Positions 1-6,343 of a stretch of DNA of 9,155 nucleotides are shown one piece after another. Source of the stretch: Candidatus Dormiibacterota bacterium. GTDB lineage: Bacteria > Chloroflexota > Dormibacteria > UBA8260 > Bog-877. Each line of letters opens with the position of its first letter. The stretch's first letter is position 1. The stretch covers positions 2,600 through 11,754 of the forward strand of contig PKXR01000107.1 of NCBI GenBank assembly GCA_003133485.1. The letters are read 5' to 3'. A program made the translations under genes and the position numbers. The notes beneath the pieces are model-generated. The model did not search any database, had not been told where the DNA came from, and worked only from the letters and a program-made list of their open reading frames with translations.

Positions 1-747
1 ACCTTCGACGCCCTGGTGGAGATCGTGGACCGGCATCGAGTGACCGTCCACATGCCGCTCGCCGAGGTGGTCGACGATGCGCTGCGCGGCCGGCCCCGAC
101 CCGCCCAGCTGCGTGAGTCCCACCCCGGGCACGGCGTCACCACCCGGCTGGTCGAGCCATCACCCTTTGACGACCGCGGCTCGAGGGAGTTGTTTGGTGA
201 AGAGTTCGGCGCCACCCGACCCCGGCGACCAGTCACTCTGGCGGACCTCCCCGAGGGCCATGCGGGCCAGATCCCCGGAGTCGGGGCCGCGACCTCCCTC
301 TTCCCGTATGGGGTGTCACGAGTGCACCTGGAGCAGGCCATCCGCGAGCTCAAGGTGCCGGTCCGCATCCAGCACCACGTCGACGACGCCGACCTGGTGG
401 TGACGCTCAAGAACTACTACCGGCGGCGCGACTCGCCCCTCCGGGCAGCGGAGACAGAGGGAATCCCCATCTCGATCCTGCGCAGCAACACGGTAGCCCA
501 GGTGCGCGCGTTTCTGGCCCGGCTCTACAACCTGGAGCCGGGCGACCCCACCGACGACGCGATGCGCGAAGTGAAAGAGGGGATCGAGCGGGCCCGGCTG
601 GGGACGGTGGTCGAGCTGGCGCCGCAGACCGCTTACATCCGACGCCTGCAGCACCAACTGGTCGAGCAGAGCGAGTTGGTCGCCCGGAGCACCGGCAAGG
701 AGCCTCGCCGTCGGCTGCGCATCTATCCGGCCAGCGAGGCCTCGTAG
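1..747 (+). CDS. R3H-domain AAA ATPase, 3' part (Ycf45/SpoIIIAA-like)
   Basis: The reading frame is open from base 1, so the gene is cut by the window edge; the GTG at 16 is not its start. About 248 C-terminal residues are visible. The first residues (an FDALVEIVDRHRVTVH-like strand followed by AEVVDDALRGRPRP) resemble the end of the SpoIIIAA/Ycf45-type AAA ATPase domain. The last ~45 residues form an R3H single-stranded nucleic-acid-binding domain: VVELAPQTAYIRRLQHQLVE contains R-x3-H, then SELVARSTGKEPRRRLRIYP, matching the family's SxGxEPxRR ending. A basic middle segment (LKNYYRRR, then ILRSNTVAQVRAFL) is typical of this family. By family knowledge it is a cytoplasmic ATPase that binds nucleic acid; its cellular role is not established. 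It ends 8 nt before tmk and is probably co-transcribed with it. Confidence 0.8.
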   Translation, partial: TFDALVEIVDRHRVTVHMPLAEVVDDALRGRPRPAQLRESHPGHGVTTRLVEPSPFDDRGSRELFGEEFGATRPRRPVTLADLPEGHAGQIPGVGAATSLFPYGVSRVHLEQAIRELKVPVRIQHHVDDADLVVTLKNYYRRRDSPLRAAETEGIPISILRSNTVAQVRAFLARLYNLEPGDPTDDAMREVKEGIERARLGTVVELAPQTAYIRRLQHQLVEQSELVARSTGKEPRRRLRIYPASEAS

Positions 748-755
748 AGCCCTCC

Positions 756-1406
756 TTGGCTGTACGCGGATCCGGCTTTTTCATCAGTGTCGAAGGGATC
801 GACGGCTCCGGCAAGAGCACCCAGGCGCGCCTCCTCGCCGACCGTTTGAGAAGAGATGGAGCTGCGGTCACTGCGGTCCGCGACCCGGGCACGACCGCTC
901 TGGGAGAACGGATCCGAGCCCTGTTACTGGAGAACTCCGACAGCCCGCCGCCCGATCCCCTCGCCGAAGTGGCGCTGTTTCTGGCGGCTCGGGTGCAGCT
1001 GCTCCGAGAAGTGATCGATCCGGCCCTGGCGGCCGGTGGCCTGGTCGTCTGCGACCGCTATCTCGACTCCACGCTCGTGTATCAGGGGGCGGGCCGTGGC
1101 CTGGCTGAGAAAAGCCTGCTCGAACTGCACCGGTTGGTCGGCGCGGACCGGATGCCGGACCTAACCCTGATCCTGGACCTCGAGGTCGGAGCCGCGGGTC
1201 TCCGCTCCGCCCCGGGCCGTCCACTGGACCGGATGGAGGCGGAGCCGACCGCCTACCATGAGCGGGTCCGCCAGGGGTATCTGGCGCTGGCGCCGAAATT
1301 TCCCGATCGGGTAGTGGTGCTGCCAGCGAACCTTCCCCCCCAGGAGCTGGCCGAGTCCTGCTGGAGGGTGACGCAAGAGCGGTTGACAGCTAGGAGAACA
1401 ACTTGA
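756..1406 (+). CDS. tmk: thymidylate kinase (dTMP kinase)
   Basis: Phosphorylates dTMP to dTDP with ATP, an essential cytoplasmic step of dTTP synthesis. The 216-residue length is normal. Visible motifs in order: P-loop EGIDGSGKST (residues 13-22); substrate loop RDPGTTALGERIRALLL (42-58), which reads REPGGT in most homologues, so Asp replaces Glu at 43; the CDRY motif (99-102) followed by DSTLVYQG; the PDLTLILDL strand (134-142); and the lid region with DRMEAE (158-163), then YHERVRQGYLALA. The start is TTG; no other ATG/GTG/TTG precedes the P-loop in frame, and no clear Shine-Dalgarno is seen, so it may rely on coupling to the R3H gene 8 nt upstream. Its stop overlaps the next start (TTGA, 1403-1406). 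Identification is secure. Confidence 0.96.
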   Translation: MAVRGSGFFISVEGIDGSGKSTQARLLADRLRRDGAAVTAVRDPGTTALGERIRALLLENSDSPPPDPLAEVALFLAARVQLLREVIDPALAAGGLVVCDRYLDSTLVYQGAGRGLAEKSLLELHRLVGADRMPDLTLILDLEVGAAGLRSAPGRPLDRMEAEPTAYHERVRQGYLALAPKFPDRVVVLPANLPPQELAESCWRVTQERLTARRTT

Positions 1407-1720
1407 AGCTGGTGGTCGCGATAGTGCATGAGCAGGACACCACCCGAGCCATCGAGGTGCTGGGGGGCCGCGGCTTCGGGGTCACGAGGCTGAACAGTGA
1501 GGGCGGCTTCCTGCAGCGCCGCAACTCGCTGCTGCTGTTGGGGGTCGACGACAACTTAGTTGATGAAGTGATCTCCACCCTCCGTTCGGTCTGTAAACCC
1601 CGCCATGAGCAGCTCGGCAGCGGCGGAGTCAATGGGGAGACGGGTGACGCCGACGTCGAGGTTGAGGTCGGCCGGGCGACCGTCTTCGTGGTGGAGCTGG
1701 GCCGAGTGGAGCGCCTATAG
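1403..1720 (+). CDS. darA: PII-like cyclic-di-AMP receptor (DarA/PstA, DUF970 family)
   Basis: A 105-residue protein matching the DarA/PstA family from end to end: MKLVVAIVHEQD at the start, VTRLNSEGGFLQRRN (27-41), LLLLGVDD (43-50), and the C-terminal strand ATVFVVELGRVERL (92-105). In this family a trimeric ferredoxin-like fold binds c-di-AMP between subunits; downstream targets are poorly known. T28, GGFL (34-37), N41 and G47 fall where ligand-contacting residues of Staphylococcus PstA lie, as I recall them. The N-x-R normally at 24-26 is G-F-G here, so ligand binding may be altered. TTG at 1403 is supported by an AGGAG at 1392-1396, 6 nt upstream, and by the 4-bp overlap with tmk. The tmk-darA pair is conserved in Firmicutes, but the usual yaaR/holB genes do not follow. 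Function as a receptor is inferred from family. Confidence 0.9.
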   Translation: MKLVVAIVHEQDTTRAIEVLGGRGFGVTRLNSEGGFLQRRNSLLLLGVDDNLVDEVISTLRSVCKPRHEQLGSGGVNGETGDADVEVEVGRATVFVVELGRVERL

Positions 1721-1750
1721 CGGAGCTCCGGGGCGGGCCTCGAAGCGGGA

Positions 1751-1758
1751 TCTATACT
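1751..1758 (+). promoter_or_regulatory. candidate -10 box upstream of the DUF58 gene
   Basis: TCTATACT stands out in very GC-rich DNA; TATACT (1753-1758) matches the sigma-70 -10 consensus at 5 of 6 positions. No good -35 hexamer lies 15-18 bp upstream. A start site about 7 nt downstream would fall on the ATG at 1765. The same octamer, with matching downstream bases, sits before sixA at 8371. Confidence 0.45.
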
Positions 1759-1896
1759 GCCGCGATGACGCGTCTGCGGCAACCGCTGGGGAGCGGCGAG
1801 CGGAAGGTCCGGGTGCTGCGGTGCACGGCCGGTCCCGGACCCCTGGTCCGCTGTCGAGCCAGGCGCCTTAGCCTGGCACCGGCGATCAGTCGCCGG
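1758..1896 (+). ncRNA. hairpin-rich leader or small structured RNA (unclassified)
   Basis: The 184-bp gap between darA and the DUF58 gene holds five successive inverted repeats: TGCCGC 1758-1763 / GCGGCA 1776-1781; CCGCT 1783-1787 / AGCGG 1792-1796 with a GGGG loop; GGTCCGGG 1806-1813 / CCCGGACC 1834-1841; GCCAGGC 1858-1864 / GCCTGGC 1871-1877; and CCGGCGA 1879-1885 / TCGCCGG 1890-1896 with a 4-nt loop. All arms are perfect, and the last two helices are separated by one base, so they could stack. The last ends 8 nt before the DUF58 ATG, which has no clear Shine-Dalgarno. It matches no riboswitch or RNA family I can recognise. If transcription starts near 1765, the first repeat is DNA-level only. 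GC-rich DNA makes hairpins easily, so confidence is moderate. Confidence 0.4.
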
Positions 1897-1908
1897 CCAC
1901 CGGGATGA
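1765..1908 (+). CDS. possible 47-aa leader ORF (doubtful)
   Basis: An ATG at 1765 opens a 47-codon Arg/Pro-rich frame (begins MTRLRQPLGS, ends ISRRPPG). Its TGA at 1906-1908 overlaps the DUF58 ATG at 1905 in an ATGA arrangement. The ATG lies 7 nt after the TATACT box, where a leaderless transcript would begin. The product resembles no family I know, and its composition is what random GC-rich DNA would give. It also coincides with the hairpin cluster. It may be a coupling leader peptide or chance. Confidence 0.2.
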   Translation: MTRLRQPLGSGERKVRVLRCTAGPGPLVRCRARRLSLAPAISRRPPG

Positions 1909-3071
1909 GAACCAGACTCCGCACTTCGGGAGCCGGCGCGGCCCGTGCGTGGCTGGTGGGGATGCTGGGGCTGGCCGGAGCCCTGGCCTACCTGGACAAC
2001 CTGGTCTGGGTGTTCGCCGTGATCTACTCAGCGGTCCTGGTGGTACTGCTGGCGGCCGTCTGGAGCTGGTGGTGCGGCCGCCATCTCCGGCTTTTTCGAG
2101 AGACCCGTGAGGGTGCCCGGGTGGTCGGACAGCAACTGGTTGAACGGTTCACCTTGGAGAACGGCTCGGGGCTGCCGATCCGACTGGTCGAAGTGCGCGA
2201 CCACTCCCGAGTCCCCGGATCCCGGGCGACCAGAGTGGTTTCTCTGGCCCCTCGCCAGATCGTGACCTGGGAGTCGACCCGTCGGCTCGCCTCGCGTGGC
2301 CGGTACGAGTTGGGGCCGACCGAGTTGAGGGTGGCTGATCCGTTCGGGCTCTTCCCTCGGCGGGTGACCCAGCCGGCCAGCGGCACCTTGGTCGTCTACC
2401 CCGCCCTGGTGGCCATTCCGGGCCGAAGCCTTCCCGGTGGGGCAGCCGACCACTCCGCGCGCTCCACTGCCGCCGCGGTCGGACGGGAGCCGGCGCCTAG
2501 AAGGCGCGGCTCGAACAGCCCCGGCCGCACCCAGTTCAGGTCTTCCACCGACCTACTGGTGCTTCTCGACCTGTGCCACCAGAGCCACCGCGGCGAGGGC
2601 CCGGACAGTTCGCTGGAGTACGCGGTGACGGTCGCCGCCTCAGTGGCCCATGCGGCGGCCGCCCACGGCCGTTCCGTAGCGCTGGCGACCTCGGACCAGT
2701 TGATGGGACGGATCCCAGCTGGACGGGGCGATCTGCACGATCGGAACTTGCTGGACTACCTGGCGACTGCCTGCGACGACGGCACGGTCCCCTTCTCTGA
2801 GCTAGTAGCGCACGAGATGACCAGCTGGCGCGGGCGGGGCGGGGTGGTGTTGATCACTGCGGATGTCAGTCCGGAGTGGGTGGAGGCAGCGGCCCAGGCT
2901 TCAGCGCCCGGCGAGCGGGCCCTGGCGATTTTTCTCGACCCAGCTGGTTTCTCGAGTCAGGCCGCGACCAAGGTCCCGGCGCAGTGGCGGTTGGTGATGG
3001 ATCTGTGGGTGATACATCACGGAGATGACCTGTCTCGCCTGGACGCCGTCCACGGCCAAGCCGTGGTCTGA
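1905..3071 (+). CDS. DUF58-domain membrane protein with disrupted core motif
   Basis: 388 residues. Two hydrophobic segments at about 13-31 and 33-56 follow a basic N-terminus. A beta-rich region (70-145) leads to RGRYELGPTELRVADPFGLF (131-150) and VVYPALVAIPG (163-173), both classic DUF58. The C-terminal half has a von Willebrand A-like fold: STDLLVLLDL (214-223), a helix rich in Ala, then GGVVLITADVS (312-322). What should lie between is the DUF58 signature (R-x-Y-x-PGDxxR-x-I-x-W-x-x-SARTGxLxV). It is absent from the continuous frame, where residues ~181-213 are a low-complexity Arg/Ser/Pro stretch; remnants appear in another frame. DUF58 genes usually accompany a MoxR ATPase, not visible here. 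Function is unknown. It may be a pseudogene, a diverged gene or an assembly error. The start follows a hairpin by 8 nt. Confidence 0.78.
   Translation: MRTRLRTSGAGAARAWLVGMLGLAGALAYLDNLVWVFAVIYSAVLVVLLAAVWSWWCGRHLRLFRETREGARVVGQQLVERFTLENGSGLPIRLVEVRDHSRVPGSRATRVVSLAPRQIVTWESTRRLASRGRYELGPTELRVADPFGLFPRRVTQPASGTLVVYPALVAIPGRSLPGGAADHSARSTAAAVGREPAPRRRGSNSPGRTQFRSSTDLLVLLDLCHQSHRGEGPDSSLEYAVTVAASVAHAAAAHGRSVALATSDQLMGRIPAGRGDLHDRNLLDYLATACDDGTVPFSELVAHEMTSWRGRGGVVLITADVSPEWVEAAAQASAPGERALAIFLDPAGFSSQAATKVPAQWRLVMDLWVIHHGDDLSRLDAVHGQAVV
2450..2543 (+). other. out-of-frame remnant of the DUF58 signature
   Basis: Read in the frame starting at base 2450 rather than the gene's own frame, this segment gives PLRALH (2450-2467), RTG (2480-2488), a TAG stop (2498-2500), then LEQPRPHPVQV (2510-2542). 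This resembles the family motif DPLRxIHWxxSARTGxLxVxExE, and the His-to-Glu distance (16 codons) equals the usual spacing. In the gene's frame, Asp at 2448-2450 precedes it and TDLLVLLDL (from 2547) follows it. One lost base near the CC at 2450-2451 and one gained base near 2543-2546 would explain the shift out and back. About 25 residues before PLR also appear to be missing. Confidence 0.5.
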
Positions 3072-3113
3072 CGTGGCACGACCGCTCGATGCTCTCCTGT
3101 TGACGCGGGGCTT

Positions 3114-3887
3114 GTGACCAGAACCGAGCCCCCGGAGGGTGGCGACGCGTCAATAGAGCTGGCAATCCTCGGCAGTGGCGCGGCCTTCTCCGGCGTCGGC
3201 CACAACGCCGGCTACCTGGTCGACGATGAGCTGCTGTTGGACTGCGGGGCGCCCGTGACCAGCCTGATGGGGCAGGCGGGCCGCAGTCTAGCCGAGCTCA
3301 GATGGATCGCCATCTCCCACCTCCACGGCGACCATTTTTCCCATCTCCCGCTCCTGGTAGCCGCGCGGGCGGTGCGGTACAAGGCAGCCGAGCCGCTCCG
3401 GATCATCGGGCCCCTGGGCACCGCCCAACAGCTCGACACCCTGGGGCGGCTGGACTTGGGGGACCCATTCTGGGATCACGTCACCGAGTCCGGCGCGCAT
3501 CGGGTCGAGGAGTGGTCCAGCGGCCAGAGCGGAGTCCTGGGACCCTTTCAGATCCAGGTTGTGGAGGTCGAGCACTCCGCTCAACTAACCTGTCTTGCCT
3601 TCCGCCTGGAGCGCCATGGGATCACCGTCGGCTACTCAGGCGACACCACCCTCTGCCCGGGTATCCGCGAGCTGGCCGGCTCCGTCGATTACCTGCTCTG
3701 CGAGTGCACCAGCATGTTGCGGCCGGCTCCGATCCACCTCTGGCGGGCCGAGGTGGAGGAGCTGATCCAGGCCAACCCCACCACCCGCTTCATCCTCACC
3801 CACCTCTCCGAGAGGGCTCCGGTCAAGGGCGCGATCCTCGCCTCAGACGGGCTGGTGCTGCGGCTCAGGCAAATCTCCGGGGGCTGA
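3114..3887 (+). CDS. MBL-fold metallohydrolase, RNase Z-like
   Basis: 257 residues of the metallo-beta-lactamase fold. The metal-ligand set is complete: HLHGDH (69-74), H154 in VEVEHS (151-155), D177 in YSGDT (174-178) and H230 in ILTHLSER (227-234). The N-terminal strand ILGSGAAF with LLLDCG (41-45) is typical. EHS, CECTSM (196-201), the IHLW segment (207-210) and THLSER recall RNase Z/ElaC and its close relatives rather than glyoxalase II. It is shorter than RNase Z (about 300), so tRNA 3'-end processing is possible but unproven; phosphodiesterase activity on another substrate fits equally. GTG at 3114 has a GGGG only 3 nt upstream. It begins 42 nt after the DUF58 stop and overlaps convergent thiO by 23 bp. 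Confidence 0.88.
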   Translation: MTRTEPPEGGDASIELAILGSGAAFSGVGHNAGYLVDDELLLDCGAPVTSLMGQAGRSLAELRWIAISHLHGDHFSHLPLLVAARAVRYKAAEPLRIIGPLGTAQQLDTLGRLDLGDPFWDHVTESGAHRVEEWSSGQSGVLGPFQIQVVEVEHSAQLTCLAFRLERHGITVGYSGDTTLCPGIRELAGSVDYLLCECTSMLRPAPIHLWRAEVEELIQANPTTRFILTHLSERAPVKGAILASDGLVLRLRQISGG

Positions 3888-4992
3888 AAGCCTCCAGTTC
3901 GGGCGGATCGGCTCCCTCGAACACTGCCCGGGCGATCAGCTCGCCGGTGACCGGCGCCAGTAGAACCCCGTTACGGTAGTGGGCGGTCGCGAGCAGCATC
4001 CGGCCGCCAAGTTCCGTCCTCCCCAAAAGAGGCCGCCCGTCTGGCCCACGGGGGCGGAGACCGGCCCAGGCGTAGGCAAACCGTGCCCCGGAAAGCTCTG
4101 GGAGCAGTTCCACGGCGACCGCCACCACCTGCCGGACCCCGTCCACCGTCGGCCACGGCTGGTAGCCAACGTGCTCCTCGGTGGTCCCGGCGAGTACCAG
4201 CCCGGAGCGCTTCTGGAGCAGATACCCGTGGTCCCCGAAAAGGATCACTGACAGCAGTGGGCGCCCCGGGTCGATGGCCACGATTTGTCCTCGCACCGGC
4301 TCCACCGCCGTCTCTCCGGCTCCGAAGAATCCCAGCAACCGTCCGCTCCAGCTTCCCGCGCAGACCACGACATAGTCGGCCTCCACGGTCCGGCCGTCGA
4401 CCAATGAGAGGCGGGAACCGCCGGGTCGGGACTCGATCGCGCTCACCTCGGTTTCGGTCTCGATCTTGACTCCATGAACCGCGCAGGCGGCGATCAGGGC
4501 TTCGACGACCCGGTGACTGTGGACATGCCAGTCGTTGGGGTAGTGGAGTCCGGCCAAGGCAGCCGGTCCGAGCCCCGGCACCAGCTGGGCGAGCTGAGAT
4601 GGCCCCAACAGCGAAGAAACTTCCACGCCGTGGCTTTTCTGCCAGCTCGACTGCTGCTCCAGCCGTCGGCGGCCCTCCGCCGAGTTGGTGACCCGCACCA
4701 GCCCGGTTCGGTCGAGTTCGCAGTCCACGCCAGTGGTGCGCCGGAGCTCCTCAGACCAGCTCGGCCAGAGCTCCCGGCTGCTGCGGCACAACCCCTGAAA
4801 GGGCCCGGCCTCGGTGGCTTCAGCTCCCTCCGCCAGCATTCCGGCGGCCGCTCCCGATGCTCCCTCTCCGCAGCGCGCTTCGCGCTCCAAGACCCTGACC
4901 GAGGCGCCCCGGCGAGCCAGGCTGACCGCTACCGCCAAGCCGACCACGCCGCCCCCTACGACCAGACATTGGAGGCGATGGGCTGAGGTCAC
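3865..4992 (-). CDS. thiO: glycine oxidase ThiO-type FAD-dependent oxidoreductase
   Basis: 375 residues, the usual size of ThiO (about 370). FAD-dependent enzymes of this family oxidise glycine to iminoacetate, hydrogen peroxide and, after hydrolysis, glyoxylate; the imine feeds the thiamine thiazole ring. Visible: Rossmann VVGGGVVGLAVAVSLARRGA (11-30) with VRVLERE (32-38), the ThiO signature GASGAAAGMLAEGAEA (44-59), ADYVVVCAGSWSG (205-217), and the C-terminal AYAWAGLRPRGPDGRPLLG (306-324) and ATAHYRNGVLLAP (335-347), the last being GHYRNG in most homologues. No other thi gene is in view; it sits 43 nt downstream of the alkX-like gene as the last gene of the minus-strand operon. The start is GTG at 4992, with only a weak purine stretch upstream. 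D-amino-acid or sarcosine oxidase activity is a less likely alternative. Confidence 0.9.
   Translation of the reverse strand: MTSAHRLQCLVVGGGVVGLAVAVSLARRGASVRVLEREARCGEGASGAAAGMLAEGAEATEAGPFQGLCRSSRELWPSWSEELRRTTGVDCELDRTGLVRVTNSAEGRRRLEQQSSWQKSHGVEVSSLLGPSQLAQLVPGLGPAALAGLHYPNDWHVHSHRVVEALIAACAVHGVKIETETEVSAIESRPGGSRLSLVDGRTVEADYVVVCAGSWSGRLLGFFGAGETAVEPVRGQIVAIDPGRPLLSVILFGDHGYLLQKRSGLVLAGTTEEHVGYQPWPTVDGVRQVVAVAVELLPELSGARFAYAWAGLRPRGPDGRPLLGRTELGGRMLLATAHYRNGVLLAPVTGELIARAVFEGADPPELEAFSPRRFA
3879..3895 (+). terminator. possible hairpin at the convergent gene ends
   Basis: GGGGGCT (3879-3885) pairs with AGCCTCC (3889-3895) across a GAA loop: seven pairs including one G-U on the plus-strand RNA. 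It spans the stop codon of the MBL-fold gene at the tail-to-tail junction with thiO. No U-run follows, so termination is uncertain. Confidence 0.3.
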
Positions 4993-5035
4993 TCACTCGA
5001 GCATACGGACCTGCGTGAACAGAGCCGACCCGGGG

Positions 5036-6325
5036 TCAGCCGCGCAGCGGCAGGACCCACCCGGGCGGGACCGAAAGCAGCTGACCGACCTCCACTTCTT
5101 GTACTCCGACGAACTCGGCGAGCCGGTGAAGTGCCTCCCGGATCCCCTGCCCCACCTCCGGGCCCGGCGGCGCACCAACCTCGCCATGAACGGCCACCGC
5201 CACCAACTTGTCCCTGAGGCGATCTCGGCGCAGGTCGACCCGCCCGATCAAACGGTCCCGGTGGAGGATGGGGAGCACGTAGTACCCGTACCGGCGGAGA
5301 TGAGCGGGCACGTATATCTCCATCCGGAAGTCGAAGCCGAACAGAACCTCGGTCCGGGGCCGGGCAATCAGCAGATTGTCGAAGGGCGAGAGCAAGGTGG
5401 TCGACCAGGGCGCGGGCGTCGGCTTCAGCGGACCGGCCTCCAGGTCTTTCCGGTGCGCCCACCACCGGCCCGGCAGAGGCCCCGTCGCTCCCTTCACGGT
5501 CACGGTCAGGAAGACGCCTCGCCGCACCAGACGTTCCAGCACGCCGGTCAGGCGACCATAACTTCCCGCACCCATGTAGTGCCGAATGTGAATCTCCGTG
5601 CCAACGCCGAGGGCTCGCAGGGATCTCTCGGCCAACTGCTCAGTCAGGCGGGAGGCCGAGACTCCGCGTTCCCCCACTACCGGCCCCAGCCAGCGCTCAG
5701 TCAGCTCCCAAGAGCGCCCGCGGCCGTCGCGTCCGGCGACGGCGATCTTCCCTTTGCGCCACAAGTGGAAGAGCATCCGCTCGACATCCCGTTCGCGGTT
5801 CCAACCACCCGCCTGCCACTTGACCCGCACCCCTCCATCGAAGGCACTGGCTGGCTGAGGCCCGTCTCGCCGCAGTCGCGAGAGGATCTGGGCCAGCATC
5901 GGACGGTTGGCGTCGGCCCAGGCTCTCATGCGCCGGTCGGAAGTGGTGTCGCCGAGCCCGTAGTTGCGCATGGACCAGAGGTGGGCCGTGAAGTCCGAAG
6001 TGGGGACGATCGAGGCCCCGTGAGCCCAGTACTCGAACAGGGACCGCTCCAGCCAGAGCGCCTGGTCCAACAGAGATCGATCGAAGCAGCCCAGCCTGCT
6101 CCAGAGCACCAGCAGGTGGCTCGGGGCCACGACCGACACCGGGTCGCGCTGGAGATAGCCGATCTGCTCCACCAGCTGGGTGACCACGGCCGAATTCACG
6201 GCGGGGACCCGGACTAGGAGTCGCTGGCCGGCCACCGCCAGCCGACGTGCCTCCGCCAGGCTCAGCTCGGTCAGGGCAGGGGACCCACGGAGTTGGCCAA
6301 GGCTGATCGATTCTCGCAGAGCCAA
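5036..6325 (-). CDS. winged-helix DNA glycosylase, AlkX/YcaQ-like (HTH_42)
   Basis: 429 residues matching the HTH_42/YcaQ family: RRLAVAGQRL (27-36), IGYLQRDPVSVV (55-66), LLVLWSRLG (71-79), SLFEYWAHGASIVP (95-108), LLSPFDNLLIARPRTEVLFG (311-330), FDFRMEIYVP (331-340) and RRYGYYVLPIL (344-354). The family removes alkylated or crosslinked bases from DNA. Its members carry a Q-x-Q (AlkZ) or Q-x-D (AlkX/YcaQ) catalytic motif; here it is Q59-R60-D61, so AlkX-like. The middle residue is usually hydrophobic, so Arg is unusual. TTG at 6325 is the first usable start, 18 nt after the CHAD stop and in the same frame, with no clear Shine-Dalgarno; translation is probably coupled. No natural-product cluster with self-resistance is visible, so general repair of bulky alkyl or crosslink damage is the likely role. 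Confidence 0.87.
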   Translation of the reverse strand: MALRESISLGQLRGSPALTELSLAEARRLAVAGQRLLVRVPAVNSAVVTQLVEQIGYLQRDPVSVVAPSHLLVLWSRLGCFDRSLLDQALWLERSLFEYWAHGASIVPTSDFTAHLWSMRNYGLGDTTSDRRMRAWADANRPMLAQILSRLRRDGPQPASAFDGGVRVKWQAGGWNRERDVERMLFHLWRKGKIAVAGRDGRGRSWELTERWLGPVVGERGVSASRLTEQLAERSLRALGVGTEIHIRHYMGAGSYGRLTGVLERLVRRGVFLTVTVKGATGPLPGRWWAHRKDLEAGPLKPTPAPWSTTLLSPFDNLLIARPRTEVLFGFDFRMEIYVPAHLRRYGYYVLPILHRDRLIGRVDLRRDRLRDKLVAVAVHGEVGAPPGPEVGQGIREALHRLAEFVGVQEVEVGQLLSVPPGWVLPLRG

Positions 6326-6343
6326 CTCACGTTCCAGGTCCGC

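Noticed and set aside
1708..1729. Inverted repeat GGAGC/GCTCC at the darA stop as a terminator
   Set aside because: Only five pairs with a 12-nt loop and no U-run; too weak to call.
1798..1816. A GCGGAAGGTCCGGG stretch resembling the conserved 5' part of RNase P RNA (GAGGAAAGTCCGG)
   Set aside because: Only this short stretch matches; the space to the next gene is far too short for RNase P RNA, and the other conserved blocks (such as ACAGAGAA) were not found.
3099..3104. TTGACG as a -35 box for the MBL-fold gene
   Set aside because: The gene starts at 3114, leaving no room for a spacer and -10 box before it.
4814..6217. 467-codon open frame on the plus strand
   Set aside because: It lies antisense across thiO and the AlkX-like gene, both with clear family motifs; its translation is low-complexity Arg/Pro/Gln-rich, as expected for a shadow frame in GC-rich coding DNA.
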